Below are positions 29,215 through 38,688 of a DNA stretch of 64,000 bases, one piece after another. How positions within the stretch are numbered: position 1 is the first letter of the stretch; every line of letters begins with the position of its first letter. Below the pieces are notes generated by a model. That model was not told where the DNA came from. It did not search any database and saw only the letters and a program-made list of their open reading frames with translations. The stretch covers positions 29,114-93,113 of the forward strand of contig NZ_FQVT01000010.1 in assembly GCF_900129445.1 (NCBI RefSeq), written 5' to 3'. The stretch is from Salegentibacter echinorum. GTDB taxonomy: Bacteria > Bacteroidota > Bacteroidia > Flavobacteriales > Flavobacteriaceae. The translations under genes were made by a program, and so were the position numbers.

Positions 29215-30447
29215 TTACTCAAACTTTATAGCCTTTGCTGGAGAGATTTTGGCAATTATAAAAGATGGAATTATAAGCATAAGCATACACAAAATCAATG
29301 TACCTATATTCACTGCAAAAATATAGTCCCAATGTATATAAACCGGCACTTCAGTTACATAATAGGTCGCTGGGTCCAGAGGCACAAGTTTAAAGTATTT
29401 TTGCACCAATAAAATCCCCAAACCTATTAAATTCCCCCAAAAAAGTCCTTTTAAAATAAGGTAACCGGCGTTGTAAAGAAAGATCTTTCTTATGCTCCAA
29501 TCATTGCCACCAAGCGCTTTTAGAACTCCAATCATTTGTGTACGCTCCAGGATTAAAACTAATAGTGCCGTGATCATATTAATCCCCGCAACCAGGATCA
29601 TTATTCCTATAATTAGCGCAATATTAAAATCGAAAAGCGCCAGCCATTCAAAGATGGAATAATATTTTTGAGTAATGGTTTGCGTGTCTAAGAAAGAGCC
29701 TGTGTTCTCATAAATTTCCTGACCTTTTTGATCTATTTCCTCAAAATCCTCTAAAAAAACTTCAAAATTCCCTACCTCATTAGGTTCCCATCGGTTTAAT
29801 CTTTGAATATGTCTTATATCGGCAATTACATATAGTTCGTCAAATTCCCTAAACCCAGAGTCGTAAATTCCAGTAATCACAAATCCTCTTGTTAAGGGCC
29901 GCTCACTACTTTCCCTAAGAAAATAAGTTGGTACTTTATCCCCAACATTCAACCGAAGTCTATTAGCGAGATATGCAGAAATTAATACCTCATCATTTAA
30001 TTTTTCATTAAAATTGGGCAGATTTCCTTTTACCAAAAATTCCTCAAAATAATTCCAGTCATAATCGCTACCTACTCCTTTCACGACCACCCCTTCAAAA
30101 TCTGTTGCTGTGCGAATTATGCCAAATTTTGTGGCCACCGCCTGCACGTGTTCCACTCCCGCTACCGAGTTAAATTCAGGATAAAAATCCTGATCTTTCG
30201 TTACCGGTGTTAAACTCACCTGTGAGCTGTTATTGTCGTAATTTGAAATATTAACGTGACCATTAAAAGCTGCAATCTTTTCTCTAATTTTTTCCTTTAA
30301 TCCCAACCCCGTAGCAAAAGACACCAACATCATCACCACGCCAATTGCAATAGCCGTGATTGCTATTTTTATAATCGGGGCAGATATACTACTTTTATGG
30401 TCTTTACCGCCAATAAGGCGTTTTACTATAAAAAATTCGAAATTCAA
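29215..30447 (-). CDS. LolC/LolE-like ABC transporter permease
   Basis: A 410-residue FtsX/MacB-type permease. The first membrane helix (about 25-48, IIKIAITAIAIGVVMMLVSFATG) is followed by a periplasmic domain (50-265), then three helices from about 272 (FNIALIIGIMILVAGINMITALLVLILERTQMIGVLKALG). The C-terminus IPSFIIAKISPAKAIKFE is typical of lipoprotein-releasing systems. No ATPase is adjacent. The start is a TTG. A promoter core lies inside the divergent DUF1343 gene. Confidence 0.85.
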   Translation of the reverse strand: MNFEFFIVKRLIGGKDHKSSISAPIIKIAITAIAIGVVMMLVSFATGLGLKEKIREKIAAFNGHVNISNYDNNSSQVSLTPVTKDQDFYPEFNSVAGVEHVQAVATKFGIIRTATDFEGVVVKGVGSDYDWNYFEEFLVKGNLPNFNEKLNDEVLISAYLANRLRLNVGDKVPTYFLRESSERPLTRGFVITGIYDSGFREFDELYVIADIRHIQRLNRWEPNEVGNFEVFLEDFEEIDQKGQEIYENTGSFLDTQTITQKYYSIFEWLALFDFNIALIIGIMILVAGINMITALLVLILERTQMIGVLKALGGNDWSIRKIFLYNAGYLILKGLFWGNLIGLGILLVQKYFKLVPLDPATYYVTEVPVYIHWDYIFAVNIGTLILCMLMLIIPSFIIAKISPAKAIKFE

Positions 30448-30456
30448 ATTATCACG

Positions 30457-31689
30457 ATGCTTAAAAAGTTATTCAAAAGTACATTTTTATTCGCTTTTAT
30501 AGGAGTTCTTTCCTGCGGAAACCAAAATAAGAAAGACCAGGCTGGAAGAGAAAGCAATCTTGCAAGCGACAAAGCCCCGCAAACCAAAGAAATTATTCTT
30601 GGCGCAAACCGCACCGAAGAATACCTGCCTTTACTAAAAGATAAAAAAGTGGGGATTATGGGGAACCAAACCTCTATTATGAAAAATAAGCAAGGTGGGT
30701 TTACGCACGTGGTAGATTCCTTAATGGCTTTAGAGGTGAATTTAGTGCAGGGTTTTGCACCAGAGCACGGTTTTAGAGGTACTGCAGATGCCGGCGAGAC
30801 GGTAGAAGATGGCAAAGATGCCCAAACCGGGCTATCGGTTATTTCTCTCTACGGAAGCAATAAAAAGCCAAAAGCAACGCACCTAAAAGATCTTGATGTT
30901 TTGATCTTTGATCTTCAGGATGTGGGCACCCGCTTTTACACCTATATTTCCTCTTTACATTATGTGATGGAAGCTTGTGCAGAAAATGACGTGCAGTTGA
31001 TTGTTTTTGATAGGCCCAACCCGAACGGAAACTATATAGACGGACCAATATTAGAGCCAGAATATAAGAGCTTTGTAGGGATGCATCCCATTCCCACCGT
31101 ACACGGACTTACCATGGGAGAATATGCCAAAATGATTAATGCTGAAAAGTGGTTAAAAAACGGCGTACAGTGTGATTTGGAAGTTATTGCTATGCAAAAT
31201 TACAATCATGATAAAACCTATAATTTACCGGTAAAACCTTCTCCTAACCTTCCCAATGCCCAGGCTATTAATTTATATCCCAGTTTATGTTTTTTTGAAG
31301 GTACTAACGTGAATGCGGGCCGGGGTACAGAAAAGCAATTTCAGGTTTTTGGTTCTCCATTTTTAGCTGAAGATTATTTTGACTACCAATACACGCCAAA
31401 ATCAATGGATGGTGCTAAAAATCCCAAACACTTAAATAAAAAATGCTTCGGAAAAGATCTTAGTGAGCATGAACGCATAGCGAAAATTAATTTAACCTGG
31501 CTTATAGAAGCTTATAATAACACCGAAAAGCAGGGTGAGTTTTTTAATGCATTTTTTACTAAGCTTGCGGGTACAAAGCAACTTCAACGGCAAATAGAAG
31601 AAGGCAAATCTGCGGAAGAAATTAGAGCCAGCTGGCAGGAAGGCCTGGAGGAATTTCAAACTAAACGAGAGCAGTATTTGATTTATTAA
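30457..31689 (+). CDS. namZ: DUF1343/NamZ-family lipoprotein (exo-beta-N-acetylmuramidase-like)
   Basis: About 410 residues. A lipoprotein signal (FLFAFIGVLSC) anchors it in the envelope. The DUF1343 core includes KVGIMGNQTSI, APEHGFRGTADAGE, VLIFDLQDVGTRFYTYISSLHYVMEAC and VFDRPNPNG. Characterised family members (NamZ) release terminal MurNAc from peptidoglycan fragments, so this probably serves cell-wall recycling. I chose the ATG at 30457, since it starts the lipoprotein signal; the frame extends 20 codons upstream into the divergent permease gene. Only 9 bp separate the two start codons. Confidence 0.85.
   Translation: MLKKLFKSTFLFAFIGVLSCGNQNKKDQAGRESNLASDKAPQTKEIILGANRTEEYLPLLKDKKVGIMGNQTSIMKNKQGGFTHVVDSLMALEVNLVQGFAPEHGFRGTADAGETVEDGKDAQTGLSVISLYGSNKKPKATHLKDLDVLIFDLQDVGTRFYTYISSLHYVMEACAENDVQLIVFDRPNPNGNYIDGPILEPEYKSFVGMHPIPTVHGLTMGEYAKMINAEKWLKNGVQCDLEVIAMQNYNHDKTYNLPVKPSPNLPNAQAINLYPSLCFFEGTNVNAGRGTEKQFQVFGSPFLAEDYFDYQYTPKSMDGAKNPKHLNKKCFGKDLSEHERIAKINLTWLIEAYNNTEKQGEFFNAFFTKLAGTKQLQRQIEEGKSAEEIRASWQEGLEEFQTKREQYLIY
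30474..30481 (-). promoter_or_regulatory. Permease promoter core inside the NamZ gene
   Basis: TACTTTTG on the minus strand matches TAnnTTTG and lies 27 bp before the permease TTG, within the signal-peptide codons of the divergent gene. Confidence 0.45.
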
Positions 31690-31691
31690 GC

Positions 31692-31765
31692 ACGGGTTGC
31701 GGGTTGTAGCGGTTCTCAGTTGCGGGTTGCGGATTTGACCTTGCAACTCACAACCCGTAACCCGT
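31692..31765. repeat. Long imperfect inverted repeat between convergent genes
   Basis: ACGGGTTGCGGGTTG (31692-31706) pairs with CAACCCGTAACCCGT (31751-31765) with one mismatch. The inner part has further GTTGCGGGTTGC and TTGCAACTC words. It fills the junction between the convergent NamZ and YkgJ genes and may act as a two-way terminator. Confidence 0.65.
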
Positions 31766-31778
31766 AACTTTTTACCTC

Positions 31779-32273
31779 CTACTTTGGGATTCTTCTTTTC
31801 ATCTCTTCTACAATATTATAAGCCGCAGGACAAATAGCACTGTTTTTTAATGTGAGCTTAGAGATTTTATGAAAGTCTTTGCGATTGGTGTGAGGAAATT
31901 CCCTGCAGGCTTTTGGCCTTACATCATAGATGAGACAGTAATTATCGGCAGCTAAAAAAGTACAGGGTACTTCCTGCAACACATAATCCCGGTCTTCATC
32001 TACTCTCAGGTATTTTTCAATAAACTGTTGCGGTTTTAATTTCAAATGTTTACAAATGCGCTCAATATCTTTGTTCGTAAAAAGCGGCCCGGTAGTTTTG
32101 CAGCAATTAGCGCAATTTAGACACTCTGTTCTGGAGAATTCTTCTTCGTGCATCTCCTTCATTTGTACATCGAGGTCCTTTGGTGGTTTCTTTTTAAGTT
32201 TTGCAAAGAACTTTTTATTTTCCTTATGCTTATCTTTGGCCTTTTCGGGGAGCTTCTTGAGAATTTCTTCCAT
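31779..32273 (-). CDS. YkgJ family cysteine cluster protein
   Basis: A 164-residue protein with the CLNCANCC motif (about residues 52-59) and further Cys in VPCTFLAADNYCLIYDVRPKACREFPH. This is the YkgJ/Fe-S or zinc-binding cluster family. Function unknown. Its promoter core TATCTTTG ends only four bases before the ATG. Confidence 0.85.
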   Translation of the reverse strand: MEEILKKLPEKAKDKHKENKKFFAKLKKKPPKDLDVQMKEMHEEEFSRTECLNCANCCKTTGPLFTNKDIERICKHLKLKPQQFIEKYLRVDEDRDYVLQEVPCTFLAADNYCLIYDVRPKACREFPHTNRKDFHKISKLTLKNSAICPAAYNIVEEMKRRIPK

Positions 32274-32277
32274 GTGA

Positions 32278-32285
32278 CAAAGATA
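32278..32285 (-). promoter_or_regulatory. Promoter core abutting the YkgJ start codon
   Basis: TATCTTTG, exact for TAnnTTTG, lies four bases before the ATG. Transcription would start at or near the A of the start codon. Confidence 0.45.
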
Positions 32286-32308
32286 TAAAACAGAACTTCG
32301 CTTAATAA

Positions 32309-33043
32309 ATGAATACTAATATTTCAAAAAAAGATATCTTCGGAAAAGCTATTTCCGACTATTATTATCACAAAGACACTACCGACATCCAGGTACATTC
32401 ACCAGATTTTGACGATGATGTGATTCCTGTGCCTTACCTCTTTAGGAGCTATACTGAAATGCCTCCATTGGAACAAAAAGCCCTGCAGCTCGCCAAAGGA
32501 AATGTGTTGGATGTAGGTTGTGGCGCCGGAAGCCATAGTTTATATCTTCAGCAAAAAAGAAATTTAAAAACTACCGCTATAGATACCTCTCAAGGTGCAA
32601 TTAAAATTGCTAAAAAACGTGGAATAGAGGATGCGAGAGTTTTAGATTTCTTTCAGTTAAACAATGAAAGGTTCGATACTATTCTATTATTGATGAATGG
32701 TAGCGGCATTATTGGTAAACTCAAAAATCTAGATAATTTCTTCGGAAAAATTCAGGAACTACTGGCGCCCGGCGGAAAAGTAATCTTAGATTCTTCAGAT
32801 CTCAGCTATTTATTTGAAAGAGATGAAGATGGTGGCATTTGGATAGATTCTGAAGCTCCTTATTATGGTGAACTGGAATTCAAAGTGAGTTATAAAGGAG
32901 AAAGCTCAGATTATTTTAAGTGGTTATATGTAGATTTTCAAACCCTGAAATTTGCCGCCGAAGTCAATAATTTCTCCTGTGAATGCATTAAAAAAGGCGA
33001 ACACTATGATTATTTAGCAGAATTGCGAAGACTAAAGCAATAA
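32309..33043 (+). CDS. SAM-dependent methyltransferase
   Basis: A 244-residue class I methyltransferase. Motif I is NVLDVGCGAGSHSLYLQ (about 66-82); the acidic residue of motif II is in TTAIDTS; motif IV is FDTILLLMNGSG and GGKVILDSSD follows. The substrate is unknown. Its start lies 36 bp from the divergent YkgJ gene. Confidence 0.85.
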   Translation: MNTNISKKDIFGKAISDYYYHKDTTDIQVHSPDFDDDVIPVPYLFRSYTEMPPLEQKALQLAKGNVLDVGCGAGSHSLYLQQKRNLKTTAIDTSQGAIKIAKKRGIEDARVLDFFQLNNERFDTILLLMNGSGIIGKLKNLDNFFGKIQELLAPGGKVILDSSDLSYLFERDEDGGIWIDSEAPYYGELEFKVSYKGESSDYFKWLYVDFQTLKFAAEVNNFSCECIKKGEHYDYLAELRRLKQ

Positions 33044-33157
33044 ATTCCTATTTTTACTATTTGTAGTGAGTAGTTTTTGCAATATTTCAACCAAAATTAA
33101 ATACCGGGATGATTTAAATGCGTTTAGCACTTCACTGTTAATTCCAACATTACAAAT

Positions 33158-33937
33158 ATGATCAATTATAGATTTTTCTACTTTTTATTTATTGCCATTT
33201 TTCTTTTTTCCTGCTCCGATCCCGATGAGAATGAAGAGGTAAAAAAACCGGGAATAAATAAATCGGCCAATTTAAAAGGCTTGGGGGATTCTGCTTCAGA
33301 ATTGTTAAGCGATAATAAATTCACTTCCATGAACATAGAAATTGTCTATGTAAATGGCTATGCGCCAAGCGAAAAAACCCTTACCAATTTCAAGAAATTC
33401 CTGGAAGCGCGCACCTATAAACCAGATGGAATAACAATTAGCTTAAGAGCGGTTAATTCCTCAGGAAAATCTCCTTTTGATATCGAGGAGATCGCAGAAA
33501 TTGAAAATGAAACCCGTACAGTTTATAATGCGGGTGATGAAATTGCCGTCTATATCTATGTAACCGATGGCAGAAGTGAAAAAGATAAAGAGAATGAGTT
33601 TACTTTAGGTTCGGCATTTAGAAATACGTCTATGGTAATATTTGGGGAAACCATCGAAAAATTTGCCGAGCGCCCCAATGCACCCTCAAAAAGTGATATA
33701 GAAGCTGCAGTTTTTAATCATGAATTCGGCCATTTATTTGGGCTGGTAGATATTGGTACCGAGCCACAATCTGACCATCTGGATAAAGATAACGCCGGTC
33801 ACTGTAATATTGAAGGTTGTCTTATGGAAGCCTCTATAGAATTTGGAAGCGGTATTATTGATGAAATTGAAGGCGGCCGGGTGCCAAAACTCGACGAACT
33901 TTGTATTAGGGACCTACAAGCCGCAGGTGGAAGGTAA
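33158..33937 (+). CDS. Zinc metalloprotease-like lipoprotein
   Basis: A 259-residue protein with a lipoprotein signal (LFIAIFLFSCSD). The zinc motif is HEFGHLFGLVD (about residues 189-199), the metzincin form HExxHxxGxxD. CLMEASIE downstream may provide the Met-turn. Cys in HCNIEGC could form a disulfide. It is probably an outer-membrane-anchored peptidase. Flavobacteria often carry a protein of this kind annotated as membrane metalloprotease; its target is unknown. Confidence 0.75.
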   Translation: MINYRFFYFLFIAIFLFSCSDPDENEEVKKPGINKSANLKGLGDSASELLSDNKFTSMNIEIVYVNGYAPSEKTLTNFKKFLEARTYKPDGITISLRAVNSSGKSPFDIEEIAEIENETRTVYNAGDEIAVYIYVTDGRSEKDKENEFTLGSAFRNTSMVIFGETIEKFAERPNAPSKSDIEAAVFNHEFGHLFGLVDIGTEPQSDHLDKDNAGHCNIEGCLMEASIEFGSGIIDEIEGGRVPKLDELCIRDLQAAGGR

Positions 33938-33942
33938 ACAAA

Positions 33943-34085
33943 GTTGGAAGTACCAGGTTAGAGATACGGAATTAGAAGTACGAAGTTAGAGGTTATAAGT
34001 ATCAGATGAGTGAAAGTTCATTCAATATATTATTATTTCCAACCTTCCATTTCTAACTTCCCACTGCGTACCTCGTACTTCCAAC
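33943..34085. repeat. Long nested inverted repeat between convergent genes
   Basis: GTTGGAAGTAC (33943-33953) pairs perfectly with GTACTTCCAAC (34075-34085). Inside it GAAGTTAGA (33982-33990) pairs with TCTAACTTC (34052-34060). The arms are built of degenerate GAAGT/ACTTC words. It fills the junction between the metalloprotease gene and recQ. Confidence 0.7.
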
Positions 34086-34092
34086 TCCGCAT

Positions 34093-36291
34093 TTAATTTG
34101 CTACGTCGCTTATAAACTTAATTCTGTACAGGCGTAGTTCCTCATCATCATAATCCCCGTCAAATTCTTCCATGGCAGCATCTATCTTATCGGTTTCAGC
34201 TTCCAGGAAATATTCGTGAATTTCTTCCTGCTGGTCTTCATCTAAAATATCATCCAACCAGTAGTTAATATTCAACTTCGTTCCGCTGTAAACAATAGCT
34301 TCCATTTCTTTTATAAAATCTATCATTTCCATTCCTTTGGCTGAAGCAATATCATCTAAAGGTAATTTCCTATCCACATTCTGGATAATATATAATTTCA
34401 AGGAAGAATTAGCGCCGGTACTTTTTACCACCAGGTCGTCTGGCCTGGTAATATCATTTTCCTCTACATATTGCTGTATAAGAGCTATAAACTCTTTTCC
34501 AAACTTTTTAGCCTTGCTTTCCCCAACACCAAAAATATTGGAAAGCTCTTCCATATTTACAGGATATTTAATCGCCATATCTTCCAGAGAAGGATCCTGA
34601 AACACCACAAAAGGAGGCACTTCATTTTTTACGGCTATTTTTTTTCGAAGATCTTTTAACATTTTAACCAGCTGTTTATCGATTCCGCCGCCAGCTGCTT
34701 TATTTGGCGTAGTGACCGACTCTGTAGAACTATCAAAAATATGATCTTCGGTCATCATAAACGAAGTGGGGTTTTTCAAAAATTCCTCACCGCGTTTAGT
34801 GATTTTTATCACTCCGTAGGTTTCAATATCTTTTTTCAGGAATCCGGCTACCAAAGCCTGACGAATAAGCGCCATCCAATATTTTTTATCCCTTTCTTTA
34901 CCTTTACCAAAAAGACGATGCTGGTCTGTTTTATGAGATAAGATTATGGCGTTAGATTTTCCAATTAAGGTATTTACAACCTCTTTAGATTTATAAAGCT
35001 GATTGGTTTCTTTAACGGTCTCCAGTAATAGCTTCACTTCATCGCCGGCTTCGGTCTGCTTTTTAGGGTTTTGAACATTATCATCCATATCAGCCCCTTC
35101 ACCGGTATTCTCGTCGAAGCTTTCACCAAAATAATGTAAAATAAATTTTCTTCGAGACACCGAAGTTTCAGCATACGCTACCACCTCTTGCAGAAGTGCG
35201 TGTCCTATTTCCTGTTCAGCAACAGGTTTACCACTCATAAATTTCTCAAGCTTCTCGATATCTTTATAGGAGTAGAATGCAAGACAGTGTCCCTCTCCCC
35301 CATCTCGACCGGCACGACCGGTCTCCTGGTAATAACTTTCTATACTTTTTGGAATGTCGTGATGTATCACAAAACGAACATCGGGTTTATCTATTCCCAT
35401 TCCAAAAGCAATTGTCGCTACCACGACGTCAATATCTTCCATAAGGAATTCATCCTGGTGCCTGCTGCGGGTTTTGGCATCAAGACCAGCGTGGTAAGGC
35501 ACAGCATTAATCCCGTTTACCTGTAAGGTTTGCGCCAATTCTTCTACTTTCTTCCTACTTAGGCAATAAATAATCCCAGATTTACCACTATTTTGTTTAA
35601 TAAACCGAATAATATCGGCATTTACATCTTTGGTTTTGGGTCTTACTTCGTAGTATAGATTTGGTCGGTTAAAACTGGCTTTAAAGGTATTGGCATTAGG
35701 AATTCCCAGGTTTTTTAGAATATCTTCCTGTACTTTTGGCGTAGCAGTTGCCGTTAAAGCGATAATTGGAATATCGTCACCAATTCTTTTAATAATATGA
35801 CGCAGGTTTCGGTATTCCGGTCTAAAATCATGCCCCCATTCACTTATACAATGTGCCTCATCTATCGCCAAAAAAGAAATAGTTTGCTTTTTTAGAAAAT
35901 CTACATGGTCTTCTTTGGTTAGGGATTCGGGCGCTACGTAAAGCAATTTGGTTATTCCGTTTTCAATATCGGACTTTACCTGTTTTACTTCTGTCTTATT
36001 AAGCGAAGAATTGAGCACATGGGCAACCCCGTGATCATCAGAAATACTTCTAATGGCATCAACCTGGTTTTTCATAAGGGCAATTAGCGGTGAAACCACG
36101 ATTGCCGTTCCATCTTCTATTAATGCGGGAAGCTGGTAACAAAGGGATTTCCCTCCCCCTGTAGGCATTACCACAAAGGTATTATTCCTATTTACAATAC
36201 TGGTAATAACCTGTTCCTGAAGGCCTTTGAACTGACTAAACCCAAAATACTTCTTTAACTGTTGGTGTAAATCAATTTCCGTCAAACTCAT
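34093..36291 (-). CDS. recQ: ATP-dependent DNA helicase RecQ
   Basis: A 732-residue 3'-5' helicase. Walker A is [15 protein letters not shown], the DEAH box is [19 protein letters not shown], motif VI is [12 protein letters not shown]. The winged-helix (to about 510) and an HRDC domain (about 560-610, [17 protein letters not shown]) follow, then an acidic C-terminal tail. The zinc module between helicase and winged helix has lost all four Cys: [12 protein letters not shown] replaces CRR, and [13 protein letters not shown] replaces CGNCDxC. A TATCTTTA promoter lies upstream. Confidence 0.95.
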   Translation of the reverse strand: MSLTEIDLHQQLKKYFGFSQFKGLQEQVITSIVNRNNTFVVMPTGGGKSLCYQLPALIEDGTAIVVSPLIALMKNQVDAIRSISDDHGVAHVLNSSLNKTEVKQVKSDIENGITKLLYVAPESLTKEDHVDFLKKQTISFLAIDEAHCISEWGHDFRPEYRNLRHIIKRIGDDIPIIALTATATPKVQEDILKNLGIPNANTFKASFNRPNLYYEVRPKTKDVNADIIRFIKQNSGKSGIIYCLSRKKVEELAQTLQVNGINAVPYHAGLDAKTRSRHQDEFLMEDIDVVVATIAFGMGIDKPDVRFVIHHDIPKSIESYYQETGRAGRDGGEGHCLAFYSYKDIEKLEKFMSGKPVAEQEIGHALLQEVVAYAETSVSRRKFILHYFGESFDENTGEGADMDDNVQNPKKQTEAGDEVKLLLETVKETNQLYKSKEVVNTLIGKSNAIILSHKTDQHRLFGKGKERDKKYWMALIRQALVAGFLKKDIETYGVIKITKRGEEFLKNPTSFMMTEDHIFDSSTESVTTPNKAAGGGIDKQLVKMLKDLRKKIAVKNEVPPFVVFQDPSLEDMAIKYPVNMEELSNIFGVGESKAKKFGKEFIALIQQYVEENDITRPDDLVVKSTGANSSLKLYIIQNVDRKLPLDDIASAKGMEMIDFIKEMEAIVYSGTKLNINYWLDDILDEDQQEEIHEYFLEAETDKIDAAMEEFDGDYDDEELRLYRIKFISDVAN

Positions 36292-36313
36292 TCAATTGTG
36301 TTACAATTTTACA

Positions 36314-36335
36314 TACATTTGCATTATTAAAGATA
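36314..36335. promoter_or_regulatory. Divergent promoter cores of recQ and the kdsD-like gene
   Basis: TACATTTG (36314-36321, plus) faces the kdsD-like gene, and TATCTTTA (36328-36335, minus) faces recQ. Only six bases separate them, so the two promoters probably interfere with each other. Confidence 0.45.
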
Positions 36336-36375
36336 CATATTTCTTTAAACTCACAATCTTTAATTTTATCAAAAT

Positions 36376-37341
36376 TTGAAACTACAGGAAAAAATTCTTA
36401 AAACTGCAAAAGAAACCATTTCCATTGAAGCCAAAGCCATTGCCAATTTAGAAAATTTTATTGACAATGAGTTCGCAGAAGCTGTAGAAAAAATATACCA
36501 AACCAAAGGTAGGGTTATTGTTACCGGTATTGGCAAAAGTGCTATTATCGCTACCAAAATTGTAGCCACGCTAAATTCTACCGGCACCCCGGCTATTTTT
36601 ATGCATGCTGCAGATGCAATTCACGGCGATTTGGGGACTATTCAACAAGACGACCTGGTTATTTGTATTTCTAAAAGTGGCAATAGCCCAGAAATTAAAG
36701 TATTGGTACCTTATATTAAAGATTTTAAAAACCTATTAATTGGCATCACGGCAGACAGGGATTCTTTTCTGGGCAGAGAATCAAACTATGTTTTGAATTC
36801 TTTTGTAGAAATGGAAGCCTGTCCCAATAACCTTGCCCCTACAACAAGTACTACCGCGCAAATGGTAATAGGTGATGCTATGGCTATCTGTTTATTAAGA
36901 TTAAAAGGTTTTTCCCGAAAAGATTTTGCCAAATATCATCCCGGCGGTTCCCTGGGTAAAAAACTATACCTGAGGGTAAGCGATATTTCCAAACAAAATA
37001 TGAAGCCAGAGGTTTCCCCCGAAACCTCGGTGACCGATGCGATTATAGAAATTTCAGAAAAAATGTTAGGCGTATGTGCGGTAATTGAAGACGATAAAAT
37101 AATTGGGATTATTACCGATGGGGATATAAGGAGGATGTTAAAGAACAATACCGAATTTAAAAACCTAACTGCCCGGGACATAATGAGTAAAGCACCAAAA
37201 ACAATTGATGAGGATGCTCTGGCCGTTGATGCTTTAGAAATGCTAGAAACAAATGAAATCTCCCAATTACTGGCAGTAAAAAACCATAAGTATGCCGGGG
37301 TCGTACATATTCACAACCTAATTAGAGAAGGAATTTTATAA
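36376..37341 (+). CDS. kdsD: KpsF/GutQ-type sugar-phosphate isomerase (arabinose-5-phosphate isomerase)
   Basis: A 321-residue protein: an N-terminal SIS domain (VIVTGIGKSAIIATKIVATLNSTG, then DLVICISKSGNSPEIK) and two C-terminal CBS domains (about 205-321). Members convert ribulose-5-phosphate to arabinose-5-phosphate, the first step to Kdo for lipopolysaccharide. The start is a TTG. Its stop overlaps the tatC ATG by one base (TAATG), so the two are translationally coupled. Confidence 0.88.
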   Translation: MKLQEKILKTAKETISIEAKAIANLENFIDNEFAEAVEKIYQTKGRVIVTGIGKSAIIATKIVATLNSTGTPAIFMHAADAIHGDLGTIQQDDLVICISKSGNSPEIKVLVPYIKDFKNLLIGITADRDSFLGRESNYVLNSFVEMEACPNNLAPTTSTTAQMVIGDAMAICLLRLKGFSRKDFAKYHPGGSLGKKLYLRVSDISKQNMKPEVSPETSVTDAIIEISEKMLGVCAVIEDDKIIGIITDGDIRRMLKNNTEFKNLTARDIMSKAPKTIDEDALAVDALEMLETNEISQLLAVKNHKYAGVVHIHNLIREGIL

Positions 37342-38168
37342 TGAAGCAAATTGGCTCCCCTGAACCAGAGATGTCCTTTTTGGACCATTTGGAAGATTTA
37401 AGATGGCACTTAATACGTGCAGTTTTAGCTGTAGTAATTGCCGGCTGTATCGCATTTGCCCTTAAAAGTTTTATCTTCGACGTTTTACTTTTTGGTCCCA
37501 GTAGAGGTAGTTTTTTCTCTTATGACATTCTTTGTCGCATCTCTAAATTTGTAGGAATAGACGGTGGGTTTTGCTTTGAAGAAATGCCTTTTAGAATACA
37601 AAGTAGAACAATGGGCGGACAGTTTTCTGCACACGTGTGGACTTCTATTACTGCAGGCTTTATTATTGCATTTCCTTACGTTATCTATCAATTTTGGCAA
37701 TTTGTATCTCCTGCAATGCACGACAATGAACGTAAACATGCCAAAGGTTTTATATTTATTACTTCCTTACTTTTCTTTCTGGGAGTGGTTTTTGGTTATT
37801 ATGTAGTAACGCCATTATCTATAAATTTCCTCGGAAAATACCAGGTAAGTGAAGCAGTATTTAATGATTTTGATTTGAGTAGTTATATTGGCCTGGTAAG
37901 ATCTTCGGTGCTTGCCAGCGGCTTAATATTCGAACTACCTATCGTTATTTATTTTCTTACAAAAGTAGGAGTGGTAACTCCTCAATTCCTAAAAAAATAC
38001 CGAAAGTATGCTTTGGTAATAGTACTTATTCTTTCTGCGGTAATAACTCCGCCAGATATTGTAAGCCAAATTATAGTAGCTGTTCCGGTATTGGTACTTT
38101 ATGAAGTAAGTATATTTATTTCAAAAGTGATCTATAGGCAAGAGCTCAAAAAACAAAAAATAAAATAA
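37341..38168 (+). CDS. tatC: Sec-independent protein translocase TatC
   Basis: A 275-residue membrane protein with six predicted helices. The N-terminal signature FLDHLEDLRWHLIRAVLAV matches the twin-arginine-binding region; IAFPYVIYQFWQFVSPAMHDNERKHAKGF is the first loop. TatA is not in the window. The loop after the first helix is somewhat longer than in E. coli. Confidence 0.93.
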   Translation: MKQIGSPEPEMSFLDHLEDLRWHLIRAVLAVVIAGCIAFALKSFIFDVLLFGPSRGSFFSYDILCRISKFVGIDGGFCFEEMPFRIQSRTMGGQFSAHVWTSITAGFIIAFPYVIYQFWQFVSPAMHDNERKHAKGFIFITSLLFFLGVVFGYYVVTPLSINFLGKYQVSEAVFNDFDLSSYIGLVRSSVLASGLIFELPIVIYFLTKVGVVTPQFLKKYRKYALVIVLILSAVITPPDIVSQIIVAVPVLVLYEVSIFISKVIYRQELKKQKIK

Positions 38169-38176
38169 AGACTGCT

Positions 38177-38554
38177 ATGAGTAATCAAGTTGACGAATTT
38201 AATGCTTACCGTCAGCAAATGAACGATAAGATTCTTGGTGAGAACAACAAAGTTCTTAAAAGAATATTTAACTTAGACACTAATGCCTTTACTGAAGGTG
38301 CTTTAGATAAAAAAACCAAAGAATTATTAGGTTTGGTAGCCTCATTGGTTTTACGTTGTGACGACTGTGTAAAATATCATTTGGAATCCAGCTTTAAAGA
38401 AGGTGTAGATAGAAAACAGGTGATGGAAACCTTAAGTATTGGCACTTTAATTGGTGGCACCATTGTGATTCCCCATCTACGCCGCGCCCACGAATACTGG
38501 GATACTCTAGAAAACGCTAGGACAAAAGCTCCGGAACAAACCCGTGAGGTATAA
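38177..38554 (+). CDS. Carboxymuconolactone decarboxylase/AhpD-like protein
   Basis: A 125-residue protein with the AhpD redox pattern LRCDDCVKYHLESSFKEG (Cys-x-x-Cys followed by His), about residues 52-69. Probably a small thiol peroxidase or redox partner. It begins 9 bp after tatC, in the kdsD-tatC-lptB block. Confidence 0.85.
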   Translation: MSNQVDEFNAYRQQMNDKILGENNKVLKRIFNLDTNAFTEGALDKKTKELLGLVASLVLRCDDCVKYHLESSFKEGVDRKQVMETLSIGTLIGGTIVIPHLRRAHEYWDTLENARTKAPEQTREV

Positions 38555-38688
38555 ATCTAAACTAATCATTCTTTCTAAAAATTAATATCCAGCCCCATAG
38601 ATGTGGGGACGGCGTATTAAAACTTTTGCCAGGATTAATATAATTGACGGCACAAAATATGTAGCTTAGTTATTTAAAATATCATTAA

